A stretch of DNA of 43,985 bases from Aeromicrobium sp. (GCF_014378035.1 NZ_JACMOM010000325.1:1-43985); one strand, 5' to 3'. Counted from the first letter of the stretch, positions 1-8,455 are shown. Notes: generated from the letters alone by a model not told the origin. Made by a program: numbers and translations.

Positions 1-258
1 ATTACCTCACCAACAAGCTGATAGGCCGCGAGCTCATCCTTCTCCGCCGGAGCTTTCCACTTCAGACCATGCAGTCCGAAGTCGTATTCGGCATTAGCCA
101 TCGTTTCCAATGGTTATTCCAAAGAGAAGGGCAGATTGCTCACGTGTTACTCACCCGTTCGCCGCTCGTGTACTCCCGAAGGAGCCTTACCGCTCGACTT
201 GCATGTGTTAAGCACGCCGCCAGCGTTCGTCCTGAGCCAGGATCAAACTCTCCATTGA
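1..258 (-). rRNA. 16S ribosomal RNA, 5' part only
   Basis: The plus strand reads as the complement of the start of a bacterial 16S rRNA. The universal 27F priming site (AGAGTTTGATCCTGGCTCAG on the minus strand) lies at about 232-251, and the mature 5' end is placed near 258 by counting about eight bases upstream as in E. coli. Only the first quarter or less of the gene is inside the window; the rest runs off the left edge. The ORF-track entries overlapping it (69-617) are spurious. The 5' end is approximate. Confidence 0.97.
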
Positions 259-470
259 AAGTGCACAGACCGAGGTCTGCAGACTGCAACTTCAGTTCGA
301 CTCTGACAAACTATTTGCTGACAAATAAATTGTCGGAATTGATTCCATCGATCTTCTCGGCGAGCCGAAGCTCTCCGATTGGTCTCGACGGGGTATTACT
401 AATTAATCTCGTCGACTTTTGGCACACTGTTGAGTTCTCAAGGATCAGACGCTCACCTTGGCTAGGACCT
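259..470 (-). other. 16S rRNA leader
   Basis: This is the transcribed leader between the rRNA promoters and the mature 16S 5' end. It is markedly AT-richer than its surroundings. On the minus strand it carries CTTGAGAACTCAACAGTGTGCC at about 421-442, a sequence widely conserved ahead of 16S genes in high-GC Gram-positive bacteria and thought to act in processing or antitermination. Further repeats such as TTTGTCAG and TTGTCAG nearer the gene could form the RNase III processing stem, but the partner arm beyond the 16S 3' end is outside the window. No protein-coding gene is seen here. Confidence 0.75.
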
Positions 471-499
471 TTCGGCCGGCACCTCGGGGCTGCTCGTCC

Positions 500-528
500 A
501 ACTTACACGGCTCGTTTTCACCGGTCAA
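500..528 (-). promoter_or_regulatory. rRNA promoter P2 (proximal)
   Basis: On the minus strand TTGACC (523-528) and TAAGTT (500-505) are separated by exactly 17 bases, a good vegetative sigma pair. It sits about 240 bases upstream of the 16S 5' end and just upstream of the conserved leader. Inferred from spacing and position only. Confidence 0.6.
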
Positions 529-683
529 ACCCGGGTTGGTCGCCATGTTCAGCTCGTGTTGTCCCGCGGTCCGTCTCCAGGCACCAGAGGTGCCGTGCCG
601 TTAACCGTTTCGGTTGAGCTGGCTGCTAGCCCGAGCGACCTGCCTTTCGGCCTTTCGCTCCGCCGTGCTGTGCAACAAGAAGA

Positions 684-712
684 ACATTACGGACAAGATC
701 CACGCTCGTCAA
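684..712 (-). promoter_or_regulatory. rRNA promoter P1 (distal)
   Basis: On the minus strand TTGACG (707-712) and TAATGT (684-689) are separated by exactly 17 bases. Together with the proximal pair this gives the tandem promoter arrangement usual for rRNA operons. Between the two lie short palindromes, AACCG-TTT-CGGTT at 603-615 and GGCACC-AGA-GGTGCC at 580-594, whose roles are unknown. Confidence 0.6.
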
Positions 713-720
713 ATCGCGTC

Positions 721-740
721 CGTGTGGCGCCCGTCACACG
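721..740 (-). terminator. possible hairpin terminator between tyrS and the rRNA promoters
   Basis: A perfect inverted repeat CGTGTG-(8)-CACACG lies 27 bases past the tyrS stop and just upstream of the distal rRNA -35 box. It has no T-tract. It could stop tyrS transcription before the rRNA promoter, but a T-less hairpin is weak evidence. Confidence 0.3.
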
Positions 741-766
741 ATTCCGAGCCCCTGAAATGACGGGGA

Positions 767-2026
767 TCAGGACACCGACACGCCCGAGATCGAACGTTTT
801 CCCTTGCGCAGAACCGCCCACCGACCGTGCAGCAACGTCCCAGCGGCCAGCTCCAGCTCGGGGTCTGACACACGTTCGTTGTTGAGGTAGGCGCCCCCGT
901 CGGCGACGGCACGTCGGGCAGCCGATCTGCTGTCCGCCAGACCTGATGCCACCAACGCGTCGACGACGGTGGGACGGTCTGCTGCCAGGAGGTCGACTGC
1001 GCCGGCCTCACGCAGTGCGGCAGCGAGCGTCGACTCCGGCAGGTCAGCCAGCTCCCCCCGTCCGAACAACGCGCCGGAGGCGAGCTCTGCTGCCCCAGCC
1101 TCCTCGGCGCCGTGCACGATCGTCGTCACCTCTGAGGCGAGCCGTCGCTGGGCAGCCCGAAGCCCCGGCGTCTCGATGTGGTCGGCCTCGATGCTGGCGA
1201 TCTCCTCCACGTCGAGGAAGGTGAACTGACGGAGGTACTCCCCCACCTTCGCGTCCTCGGCCTGGATCCACGACTGGTAGAACGCGTACGGACTCGTGAG
1301 CCCGGGATCGAGCCACACCGTGCCCGACTCCGTCTTGCCGAACTTGGTGCCGTCGGCCTTCGTGATGAGTGGGGTCGCCAAGGCGTGGACCTTGGCACCG
1401 TCTGCACGGCGCACCAGCTCGACCCCCGCCGTGATGTTGCCCCACTGATCGCTCCCCCCGGTCTGGAGCACGCATCCGTGGCGCCGATGCAGCTCGAGGT
1501 AGTCCAGCGACTGCAGGAGGACGTAGCTGAACTCGGTGTAGCTGATGCCGGACTCGAGCCGGCTGCTCACGACGTCGCGGGCCAACATCCGGTTGACCGG
1601 GAAGTGCTTGCCGATGTCGCGCAGGAAGTCGATTGCGCTGAGGTCAGCCGTCCAGTCGAGGTTGTTGACGAGGACGGCGGCGTTGTCTCCGTCGAAGTCA
1701 ACGAACCGTGACACCTGCTCGCGGATGTTGTCGACCCACTCGCCGACGGTCTCCTTGGCGTTCATGATCCGCTCGCCCGCCTCCTTGGGGTCGCCGATCA
1801 ACCCCGTGGAGCCACCCACCAGGAGCAGCGGTCTGTGCCCCGCGAGCTGAAGGCGGCGAGCCGTGAGGATCTGCAGCAGGTTGCCGATGTGCAGGCTGGC
1901 GGCCGTGGGGTCGAACCCCACGTAGTAGGTGATCGCCCCCGCCGACAGCTCTGCGCGGAGGGCGGCGCGGTCCGTCGTGTGCGCGACGAGCCCTCTCGCC
2001 TCGAGATCGTCGAGTACGTGGGTCAC
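767..2026 (-). CDS. tyrS: tyrosine--tRNA ligase
   Basis: Cytoplasmic class I aminoacyl-tRNA synthetase that charges tRNA-Tyr with tyrosine using ATP. The 419-residue product has the usual bacterial TyrRS length. The class I HIGH signature appears as 'SLHIGNLL' near residues 44-51, and the KMSKS loop as 'KFGKT' at about two-thirds of the way through the catalytic part. The C-terminal 80 or so residues form an S4-type RNA-binding domain ('ARRAVADGGAYLNNERV'). The start is a GTG at 2026 preceded by AAGGA at good spacing. It lies downstream of a USP gene on the same strand, 102 bases away, with a TAAAGT that could be a -10 box in between. The rRNA operon follows. Confidence 0.97.
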   Translation of the reverse strand: MTHVLDDLEARGLVAHTTDRAALRAELSAGAITYYVGFDPTAASLHIGNLLQILTARRLQLAGHRPLLLVGGSTGLIGDPKEAGERIMNAKETVGEWVDNIREQVSRFVDFDGDNAAVLVNNLDWTADLSAIDFLRDIGKHFPVNRMLARDVVSSRLESGISYTEFSYVLLQSLDYLELHRRHGCVLQTGGSDQWGNITAGVELVRRADGAKVHALATPLITKADGTKFGKTESGTVWLDPGLTSPYAFYQSWIQAEDAKVGEYLRQFTFLDVEEIASIEADHIETPGLRAAQRRLASEVTTIVHGAEEAGAAELASGALFGRGELADLPESTLAAALREAGAVDLLAADRPTVVDALVASGLADSRSAARRAVADGGAYLNNERVSDPELELAAGTLLHGRWAVLRKGKRSISGVSVS

Positions 2027-2088
2027 GGTGAGTCCTTGTCCGGTGCCAGGGAAAGATGCACCGCGACTTTAGCGCGCCGAACTCAGGG

Positions 2089-2141
2089 CCTGGCGGACTC
2101 AGGCTCGACGGACTCAGGCTCGAGAAACTCAGGGCTTGACG
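2089..2141. repeat. short degenerate tandem repeat (about 15 bp, four units)
   Basis: Four adjacent units resembling GACTCAGGCTCGACG are visible: GAACTCAGGGCCTGGCG, GACTCAGGCTCGACG, GACTCAGGCTCGAGA and AACTCAGGGCTTGACG. The two central copies differ at only the last two bases. The rightmost copy contains the USP stop codon, so the array looks like repeated duplication of the 3' end of that gene into the spacer before tyrS. Confidence 0.7.
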
Positions 2142-2515
2142 GCAACAACCGGGATGGTGGAGTCGAGCAGGATCGACTGCGCGACGCTGCCGAGCAGGAC
2201 CTTGCCGACCGGGCTGCGGGGGCGCACGCCGATCGCTATCAGCGAGGCACCTGCCTGCTCGGCCTCGAACAGGACTGTCTCGGAAATGTTCTCGCCGACG
2301 ACCTGTCTGACCTCGTACCCCACGTTGTCGGCGTCGAGCGCCTCGGTGATGGCCTGCACATGGGTGCCACGGGCGTGCCCCGTGTCGAGCCGGGGTTCGG
2401 CTCTGCTGACGTTGATGATGAGCAGCGAGTCGTTCCGGGCGCGAGCCTCTGAGGCGGCCCAGTCGAGAGCGGCCTGGCCGAACTCGTCGGGGCGATATGC
2501 GACGGCAATTGTCAT
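2129..2515 (-). CDS. universal stress protein (UspA family), ATP-binding type
   Basis: Single-domain 128-residue UspA-fold protein. The C-terminal signature '[18 protein letters not shown]' fits the G-2x-G-9x-G-(S/T) nucleotide-binding loop of ATP-binding USPs, and the chain begins with the typical first beta strand ('MTIAVAYRPD'). USPs are cytoplasmic and modulate stress and energy responses; the partner here is unknown. Its signature is nearly the same as that of the second USP at 8456-8863, so the two are probably paralogues. The ATG at 2515 has no Shine-Dalgarno site, and a -10-like TACCCT ends six bases upstream, which suggests a leaderless message. tyrS follows on the same strand. Confidence 0.9.
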   Translation of the reverse strand: MTIAVAYRPDEFGQAALDWAASEARARNDSLLIINVSRAEPRLDTGHARGTHVQAITEALDADNVGYEVRQVVGENISETVLFEAEQAGASLIAIGVRPRSPVGKVLLGSVAQSILLDSTIPVVAVKP

Positions 2516-2521
2516 GACATA

Positions 2522-2527
2522 AGGGTA
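2522..2527 (-). promoter_or_regulatory. candidate -10 box for a leaderless usp transcript
   Basis: TACCCT on the minus strand ends six bases before the usp ATG, which would put the transcription start at or next to the start codon. No convincing -35 box was found 16-18 bases upstream. Confidence 0.35.
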
Positions 2528-2568
2528 TCGTCTTCACGGCTCGAAGCACAGGAGAACTACTGCGACCA

Positions 2569-3204
2569 GTGCCGACCTCGGATAGATTTCGCGCCGTGTC
2601 TCAACTCATCGTGGCGTGGATGCCCGAGGACCCCCGTCGTACCGGGCTCGAGATGATGAGCGGCGTCATCGACAAGCTCACGGGCGGGTTCTCGGCAGGC
2701 GTCGGGTTCCGCATCGCGCGGGTGTGCCGGCGGTGTGGGAGCGATGCGCACGGCAAGCCGCAGGTAATGATGGGTGACGGCTCGACGGCCACGACGCACG
2801 TCAGCCTGAGTCGCGCGGGCGGCCTGGTGCTGGTCGCCGCGACGAATGCGGGGCCTGTGGGCGTCGACATCGAGGCTGCTGGCGCGGCTGACTTTCACCA
2901 TCACGCTGACGTCGTCCTCCACGACGAGGAGCGACCGTGTGACGACCCGACCCGCATGTGGGTGCGCAAGGAGTCGGTGCTCAAGGCGACCGGCCACGGC
3001 CTGACGATCGACCCCCGCTCGATCAGGGTCAGCGCCCCGGACCGCCGACCTGAACTGCTCATCTGGCCAGCGGGCGAGGAGATGACCGGTCCAGCACAGA
3101 TGTTCGACCTCGCGATGCCTGAGGGCTACTCCGCGGCTCTCACGGTGCTGATCGGTGAAAGACCCGAGATCGTCGTCACGGGGTCGGCAACGGCGGCAGG
3201 GTGA
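2569..3204 (+). CDS. 4'-phosphopantetheinyl transferase (Sfp type)
   Basis: Predicted to transfer phosphopantetheine from CoA to a carrier-protein serine. The 211-residue product shows the two family signatures: 'VGVDIEAAG' (the Mg-binding Asp and Glu) and 'WVRKESVLKATGHGL' (the W-x-x-K-E-x-x-x-K-A helix). The carrier domain it could activate is in the Pls-like synthetase at 4495-8448, two genes away on the opposite strand. The start is uncertain: GTG 2569 has GGAG only at long spacing, and GTG 2596 ('SQLIVAWMPED') is an alternative nearer typical N-termini. Its 3' end overlaps the convergent M1 peptidase gene by 29 bases. The family call is firm; which carrier it serves is inference. Confidence 0.85.
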   Translation: MPTSDRFRAVSQLIVAWMPEDPRRTGLEMMSGVIDKLTGGFSAGVGFRIARVCRRCGSDAHGKPQVMMGDGSTATTHVSLSRAGGLVLVAATNAGPVGVDIEAAGAADFHHHADVVLHDEERPCDDPTRMWVRKESVLKATGHGLTIDPRSIRVSAPDRRPELLIWPAGEEMTGPAQMFDLAMPEGYSAALTVLIGERPEIVVTGSATAAG

Positions 3205-4498
3205 GCTCGTCGAGCCACGAGCGGAAGAGCTCGTCGGTGGACGTGCTGCTGTGCTGGTCGACGAGGTCGACGAACTGGTCTGTCGTCACCGAGCCGTGCG
3301 CGTGCTTGGCCGTCCACTCCTGGAGGACGGTGAAGAACATCCCGTCGCCGACCGTGAGCCGCAGGGCGTGCAGCGCGAGGGCACCGCGCTTGTAGACCCG
3401 GTCGTCGAACAGGAGATCGGGACCCGGATCGGCGAGCACCATGTCCTGCGGAAGGTCGGAGAGCTTCTTCCAGTGCTCCTCAGCCTGCTGCTGCGCAGTG
3501 TCGCCGCCGGACGCCTCCGACCACAGCCACTCGGCATAGCAGGCGAAGCCCTCGTGCAACCAGATGTCGCGCCAGTGGCTGAGCGTCAAGCTGTTGCCGA
3601 ACCACTGGTGGGACATCTCGTGCGCGATGAGTCGTTGGGCCTCCCACTCCTCGGTGAGGAAGTTGGACCCGAAGATCGACACTCCTTGCGCCTCGAGCGG
3701 GATCTCCAGCTCGTCGGCCGTGATGACCGCGGTGTACTCGGCGAAGGGGTAGGGCCCGAATCTGGAGATGAACAACGACATCATCTCGGTCTGGCGCCCG
3801 AACGCCCTGGAGCACCGGCCGGAGTCGCCCGGGGGGTGCACCGCGTTGACCGCGACCCCGGACGTCTCGTCGGTCGTCGTGATGTAGCGACCCACCTGGA
3901 CCGTCGCGAGGTAGGTCGCCATGGGCGCCGCCTCCTCGAAGACCCACGTCGTGGTGCCGGCCCGACGACGGCGGCTCGTGAGCACGCCGTTGGCCACCAC
4001 GGTGTAGTCCGACGGGACAGAGAGCTGGATGCGATAGATGGCCTTGTTGGACGGGCGGTCGTTGCAGGGGAACCACGAGGGGGCCCCGTGCGGCTGAGAG
4101 GCGACGATCACCCCGTCCTCGAGCTCTTCCCAGCCGGCGTCCCCGTCGAGGCCGGGCATCGGCCGGGGCGAACCGGCGTAGGTCACGACGATCGTGCACC
4201 GCTCACCCTCGCGCAGGACCGTGCGGAACCGGATGAGGAGCTTGTCGTCGCGCCGGGAGTGCTTGGCGGGCTGGGCCCGGTCGACGGTGATCTTGGAGAC
4301 CCGCAGGCCGAAGAGGTCGAGCTCGACCCGCTCCAGGTGCTCGCGCGCCTCGACAACGATCGTGGCCTTGCCCGACAGTCGGTTGCCCTCGAGCACGTAC
4401 GTCAGGTCGAGCTCGTAGGAGATCACGTCGTAGGCCAGGTCTCCGTGGCCCGGGACATACCGCTCGTTGGACGTGTCGGGCCCGGCAGCTGCAGTCAT
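3176..4498 (-). CDS. M1-family zinc aminopeptidase
   Basis: Predicted zinc metallopeptidase that removes N-terminal residues from peptides. In the 440-residue product the gluzincin motif HEMSH is at 293-297 and the third zinc ligand Glu is at 316 (HExxH-x18-E). A beta-sandwich N-terminal domain precedes the catalytic domain, and the protein ends soon after it, so it is a short M1 form without the long helical C-terminus. The usual GAMEN exopeptidase motif is replaced by 'LEAQG' near 268-272. No signal peptide is evident. The ORF track starts at 4555, but ATG 4498 forms an ATGA overlap with the stop of the Pls-like synthetase, which marks translational coupling. In poly-lysine producers, polymer-degrading aminopeptidases (Pld) are known, so a trimming or self-protection role is a reasonable inference. 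Confidence 0.9.
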   Translation of the reverse strand: MTAAAGPDTSNERYVPGHGDLAYDVISYELDLTYVLEGNRLSGKATIVVEAREHLERVELDLFGLRVSKITVDRAQPAKHSRRDDKLLIRFRTVLREGERCTIVVTYAGSPRPMPGLDGDAGWEELEDGVIVASQPHGAPSWFPCNDRPSNKAIYRIQLSVPSDYTVVANGVLTSRRRRAGTTTWVFEEAAPMATYLATVQVGRYITTTDETSGVAVNAVHPPGDSGRCSRAFGRQTEMMSLFISRFGPYPFAEYTAVITADELEIPLEAQGVSIFGSNFLTEEWEAQRLIAHEMSHQWFGNSLTLSHWRDIWLHEGFACYAEWLWSEASGGDTAQQQAEEHWKKLSDLPQDMVLADPGPDLLFDDRVYKRGALALHALRLTVGDGMFFTVLQEWTAKHAHGSVTTDQFVDLVDQHSSTSTDELFRSWLDELTLPPLPTP

Positions 4499-7400
4499 CG
4501 CACACCGACGAGGTCGTCGTCCTCGGTCCACGGCCCGATGGGGTTGCCCAGCCACCGCGTCTTGTCGGGCACTGACTCACCCCGCATCACCAAGGACACC
4601 GGACCGATAGTCGCGTGGTTGCCCAGACGGGCAGCGGGGAGGATGACGCTGTGGGGACCGAGGGTCGCACCCGCCTGCAAGATGACCGTGTCCATGCTGA
4701 GCATCCGATCATGGAACAGGTGCGTCTGCACCACGCAACCCCGATTGACCGTCGCGCCGTCGTGGAGGCGGATGAGATCCGGCTCGGGAAGCCAGTAGGT
4801 CTCGCACCACACTCCCCGACCGATCTGGGCGCCGATGGAGCGCAACCAGACGTTGAGGGCAGCGGTCCCCGTCGTGCAGCGAGCGAACCAGGGCGCGGCC
4901 AGAACCTCCACGAAGGTGTCAGCGAGCTCGCTTCGCCAGACGAATGAGCTCCAGAGCGGGTGCTCACCCGGGCGCACTCGCCCGACGAGGAGCCACTTGG
5001 CGGCAGTCGCGACGACTGCGGCCACCATCCCGACGGCCATCAGCGCAAGGCCCGACGTGAGCGCTGCGACGAGCCACCCATACCGGTCGGCAACGCTCAG
5101 CATGCCCACCACCGCTCCGAGTGCCAGCACGACCGACAGGACGAGGGCAATCGCCCGGCACGCCTCGACGATCACGCGGGCAACGCGCAGGCGCCGGGGG
5201 GGCTCGTGCGTGCGGGTGACGTCGCCCGCGTCCGACGTGCGGCGCAACCGTTGCGGAGGGCTACCGAGCCAGGAGGTCCCGGGCTTGGCCTTCGTACGGC
5301 TGGGCGCGGCCGACAGCACGGCGACCAACCCGCGCTTGGGCACCTTGCGGCCCGGCGCCGTCATGCCGGAGTTGCCGACGAAGGCGTGCCGGCCGATCTT
5401 GACCTGCTCGATGCGGAGCCAACCACCGCCGAGCTCGTACATCCCGAGCATCGTGTCGTCCGCGAGGAAGGCTCCGTCGTTGACCGACGTCAGCGGTGGC
5501 AGCATCAGCACCGTGGACGCCTCGACGTCCTTGCCGATGCGGGCCCCCAGCGCTCGCAGCCAGGCGGGCGTCAGCGCGCTCGAGTAGAGCGGGAACAGCC
5601 AGGTCCGAGCCTCGTCCATGATGCGAAGGATCGACCACGCCTGCCAGGCGCGCAGGCCGTGGACCGGATGGGTCCCGCTTCGCAGACCGATCGACTGCAC
5701 CCGCACGAGCGCGATGATCAACAGCGCCAGCGACACATGTCCGGCCAGCGCTGCGAGCGGCGCCGCGAGGAGGAGCCTGACGGTAGCGCCCCGTAGATCT
5801 TCTGCCGGGCTGACCAGGAAGATCACCGCCGACGCTCCGATGGCAACCGCGAGCAGGGGCAGGGCCGAGACAAGACTTGCCATGGCGGCGTACGCCACGA
5901 CCCAGCGCGCATAACGGCGCGGTCGTGAGCCGCCGAGCGGGCCGCGGGCCGGTCCACTGTGCTTCGCCGGAGCTCCGGACCAGTACTCCCCTGCCGGGAC
6001 CGGGCCGAACACCGCCGCACCGGGCCCGATCTCGGCACCATCGCCGATGTCAGCACCGCCGCCCAGCATGCTACGAACGCCGATGCGAACATCTCGGCCG
6101 ACGTGCACGCTGCCGATGTGCAGGATGTCGCCGTCGAGCCAGTGGCCTGCAAGGTCGACCTCCGGCTCGACCGACGAACCGTCGCCCAGCGACAGCATCC
6201 CGGTGATCGGCGGGACGGAGTGGAGGTCGACATCACGTCCGACCTGGGCACCGAGGGCGCGGGCGTAGACACCTAGCAGGGCCGCGCCGGAGAGTGACCC
6301 GGCCCGCAGCTCGTCGGCCACCCGCTCAGCCAGCCACAGCCGCAGGTGGACCTTTCCGCCGCGCGGATACTCACCGGGCACGACCCCGCGCAGCAGCAAC
6401 CGTGCGGCGAGCGCGGCCAGCAGGATGCGACCCGGTGGGGCTACGAGAAGGAGCCACCCCAGGGCGAGCCATGCCCACGACGGCGACGGTGGCAACCATG
6501 TCCAGGACAGCAGGGACGTGGCGGCGTGGTTGCCGATCGCGATCCAGGTGAGCCAGCGCAGACCGCTGATGGTGCGGAGCGGGAGAAGGCACGCGAGCTG
6601 GCCGAGCTGGGTGCGCAGAGGCACGGGCTGTACCGCGTCGTTGCGTCGTCCGGAGGTGACCGCCATGCCGTCGAGGCCGACGGCGAGGTCCCCGATGGTG
6701 GGGTGCTCATAGATGTCGGCGACCGTCACCTCGATGAACCTGTCGCGGAGACGGCCGACCAGCTGGGCGGCGGTCAGGCTGCCTCCGCCGAGAGTGAAGA
6801 AGTCGTCATCAGGTCCGGCGACGACCGCTCCGAGGATCTCGAGCCACAGCTCCTGCAGCCAGCCCCCTGTTCCGTCCAGCGTTGCTGAGAGGTCTGACGA
6901 CGCGACACTCGCCAGGGGCCACGGGAGTGCGTCACGGTCGATCTTGCCCGACGTGCGGGTCGGGAGGCTCTCGAGCTGCGCGATCCGCGGGACCAGCGCA
7001 GCGGGCATCGAGGCTCGCAGGTGAGCCATCGACGCGTGCAGGTCGAACGATTCGTCGGCGGCGATGTAGCCGACCAGGATGCGGTTGCCGGCACCGGTGA
7101 CGCGGATGGTGGCGGCCGCCGCGGCCACACCCGGCAGGCCGAGCAGCGCGCTGTCGATCTCGCCGAGCTCGATGCGGCGGCCGCCCAGCTTGATCTGCTC
7201 GTCGGCGCGGCCGTTGAAGACCAGACCCTCCACATGGAACGTCACCTGGTCGCCGCTGCGGTAGGCACGATCCCAGCCGAGCGTGGGCATCGGCGCATAC
7301 TTCTCGGCGTCCTTGACCGGGTCGAGGTAGCGAGCCAGCCCCACGCCGCCGATGATCAGCTCACCGGACTCCCCCGGCGCGACCTGCTGCCCGTCGGGGC

Positions 7401-8448
7401 CCACGACCGCGAGGTCCCAACCATCGAGGGGGAGCCCGATGCGCACGGGAGGGTCGGCAGACAGCCGCGCTGCGCAGGCCACGACCGTCGCCTCGGTGGG
7501 TCCGTACGTGTTCCAGACCTCCCGTCCGTCGGTCGCCAGCCGGGCTCCGATCTGCGGGGGGCATGCCTCCCCGCCGAGGATCAGCAGCCGGACCCCGTCA
7601 AGAGCGCCGGGCGGCCACAGGGCGACGAGCGTGGGCACCGTGGAGACCACCGTGACGTCGTTGGCCACCATCCACGGGCCGAGGTCGGTGCCGCTCCTGA
7701 CCAGCGACCTCGGCGCGGGGACCAGGCACGCTCCGTGCCGCCAGGCGAGCCACATCTCCTCGCACGACGCATCAAAAGCGACTGACAACCCCGCCATGAC
7801 CCGGTCACCGGGGCCGAGAGGGCGATCGGGCACGAACAACACGGCCTCGGCATCGACGAAAGCGGCGGCAGAACGGTGGGAGACCGCGACGCCCTTGGGT
7901 GTGCCGGTCGAGCCGGAGGTGAAGATGATCCAGGCGTCGTCGTCCGGGCCGGGCGCCCTCCCCTCGACCGGGGGACGTGCGGCGCGGCGCGGCGCGGCGA
8001 CGAGACCGTTGCCGATGACAGCCGCCACCTCGGCCTCATCGAACACCATCGCCGCCCGGGAGTCGGGGTCGTCGACGTCGACCGGGACGTAGGCTGCGCC
8101 CGCGACCAGCACTGCCATGATCGCGATGTAGAGCTCTGCCGTGCCCGAGTCGATGCGGACGCCGACCCGGTCGCCCACCCCTATTCCCTGCTCGTGCAGG
8201 ACCTCTGCGAGCGACTCCGCCGCCTCACTGAACTCCTGGTAGGTCAGGACGATCGCACCGTTGTCGAGGGCCGCGGCATCGGGGACCTCAGTGACCGTCG
8301 CGCGCAGGATGTCGACAAGGGTCCGCTCGGGTGCGGCCATCGGCGAGCGCCGCAGGACCGAGTCGGCCGCTGCGCCGACGGCGAGGGCGTCTGATCCGTG
8401 CACAGCGTCATTGTCGCCGTACTCGGTGAACACCTGGTGAACCGCCAC
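4495..8448 (-). CDS. Pls/PosA-like membrane non-ribosomal peptide synthetase (homopoly-amino-acid synthetase family)
   Basis: 1317 residues. An adenylation domain (about 45-510) carries 'TSGSTGTPKG' (177-186), 'NTYGPTEA' (313-320) and the catalytic Lys502 in 'SGKIDRD'. A carrier domain follows with the phosphopantetheine Ser557 in 'LGGGS'. Three repeats then come, each a pair of membrane segments (about 625-685, 848-916, 1095-1154) followed by a hexapeptide-rich C-terminal domain, for example 'LGGGADIGDGAEIGPGAAV'. There is no condensation or thioesterase domain. This is the architecture of epsilon-poly-lysine synthetase and its relatives, in which the three C-terminal domains join activated amino acids at the membrane. 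The substrate is unknown; the pocket includes Asp226 and an acidic Glu230. The GTG start lies 7 bases past the usp stop, and the gene overlaps the M1 peptidase by ATGA. An in-frame Met37 is a possible alternative start. Confidence 0.93.
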   Translation of the reverse strand: MAVHQVFTEYGDNDAVHGSDALAVGAAADSVLRRSPMAAPERTLVDILRATVTEVPDAAALDNGAIVLTYQEFSEAAESLAEVLHEQGIGVGDRVGVRIDSGTAELYIAIMAVLVAGAAYVPVDVDDPDSRAAMVFDEAEVAAVIGNGLVAAPRRAARPPVEGRAPGPDDDAWIIFTSGSTGTPKGVAVSHRSAAAFVDAEAVLFVPDRPLGPGDRVMAGLSVAFDASCEEMWLAWRHGACLVPAPRSLVRSGTDLGPWMVANDVTVVSTVPTLVALWPPGALDGVRLLILGGEACPPQIGARLATDGREVWNTYGPTEATVVACAARLSADPPVRIGLPLDGWDLAVVGPDGQQVAPGESGELIIGGVGLARYLDPVKDAEKYAPMPTLGWDRAYRSGDQVTFHVEGLVFNGRADEQIKLGGRRIELGEIDSALLGLPGVAAAAATIRVTGAGNRILVGYIAADESFDLHASMAHLRASMPAALVPRIAQLESLPTRTSGKIDRDALPWPLASVASSDLSATLDGTGGWLQELWLEILGAVVAGPDDDFFTLGGGSLTAAQLVGRLRDRFIEVTVADIYEHPTIGDLAVGLDGMAVTSGRRNDAVQPVPLRTQLGQLACLLPLRTISGLRWLTWIAIGNHAATSLLSWTWLPPSPSWAWLALGWLLLVAPPGRILLAALAARLLLRGVVPGEYPRGGKVHLRLWLAERVADELRAGSLSGAALLGVYARALGAQVGRDVDLHSVPPITGMLSLGDGSSVEPEVDLAGHWLDGDILHIGSVHVGRDVRIGVRSMLGGGADIGDGAEIGPGAAVFGPVPAGEYWSGAPAKHSGPARGPLGGSRPRRYARWVVAYAAMASLVSALPLLAVAIGASAVIFLVSPAEDLRGATVRLLLAAPLAALAGHVSLALLIIALVRVQSIGLRSGTHPVHGLRAWQAWSILRIMDEARTWLFPLYSSALTPAWLRALGARIGKDVEASTVLMLPPLTSVNDGAFLADDTMLGMYELGGGWLRIEQVKIGRHAFVGNSGMTAPGRKVPKRGLVAVLSAAPSRTKAKPGTSWLGSPPQRLRRTSDAGDVTRTHEPPRRLRVARVIVEACRAIALVLSVVLALGAVVGMLSVADRYGWLVAALTSGLALMAVGMVAAVVATAAKWLLVGRVRPGEHPLWSSFVWRSELADTFVEVLAAPWFARCTTGTAALNVWLRSIGAQIGRGVWCETYWLPEPDLIRLHDGATVNRGCVVQTHLFHDRMLSMDTVILQAGATLGPHSVILPAARLGNHATIGPVSLVMRGESVPDKTRWLGNPIGPWTEDDDLVGVR

Positions 8449-8455
8449 CCGCCGG

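Noticed and set aside
69-885. Plus-strand ORFs of 182 and 109 codons at the left end
   Set aside because: They run through the complement of the 16S gene, its leader and its promoters; composition and position show they are chance frames.
3155-4798. Plus-strand ORF of 547 codons
   Set aside because: It is the antisense shadow of the M1 peptidase and Pls genes; the Arg/Gly/Val/Asp-rich translation matches no family and the minus-strand genes carry catalytic motifs.
4495-8448. Ordinary siderophore-type NRPS or amino-acid reductase
   Set aside because: There is no condensation, thioesterase or reductase domain; three membrane-pair plus hexapeptide-type repeats after a single carrier domain fit only the Pls/PosA arrangement.
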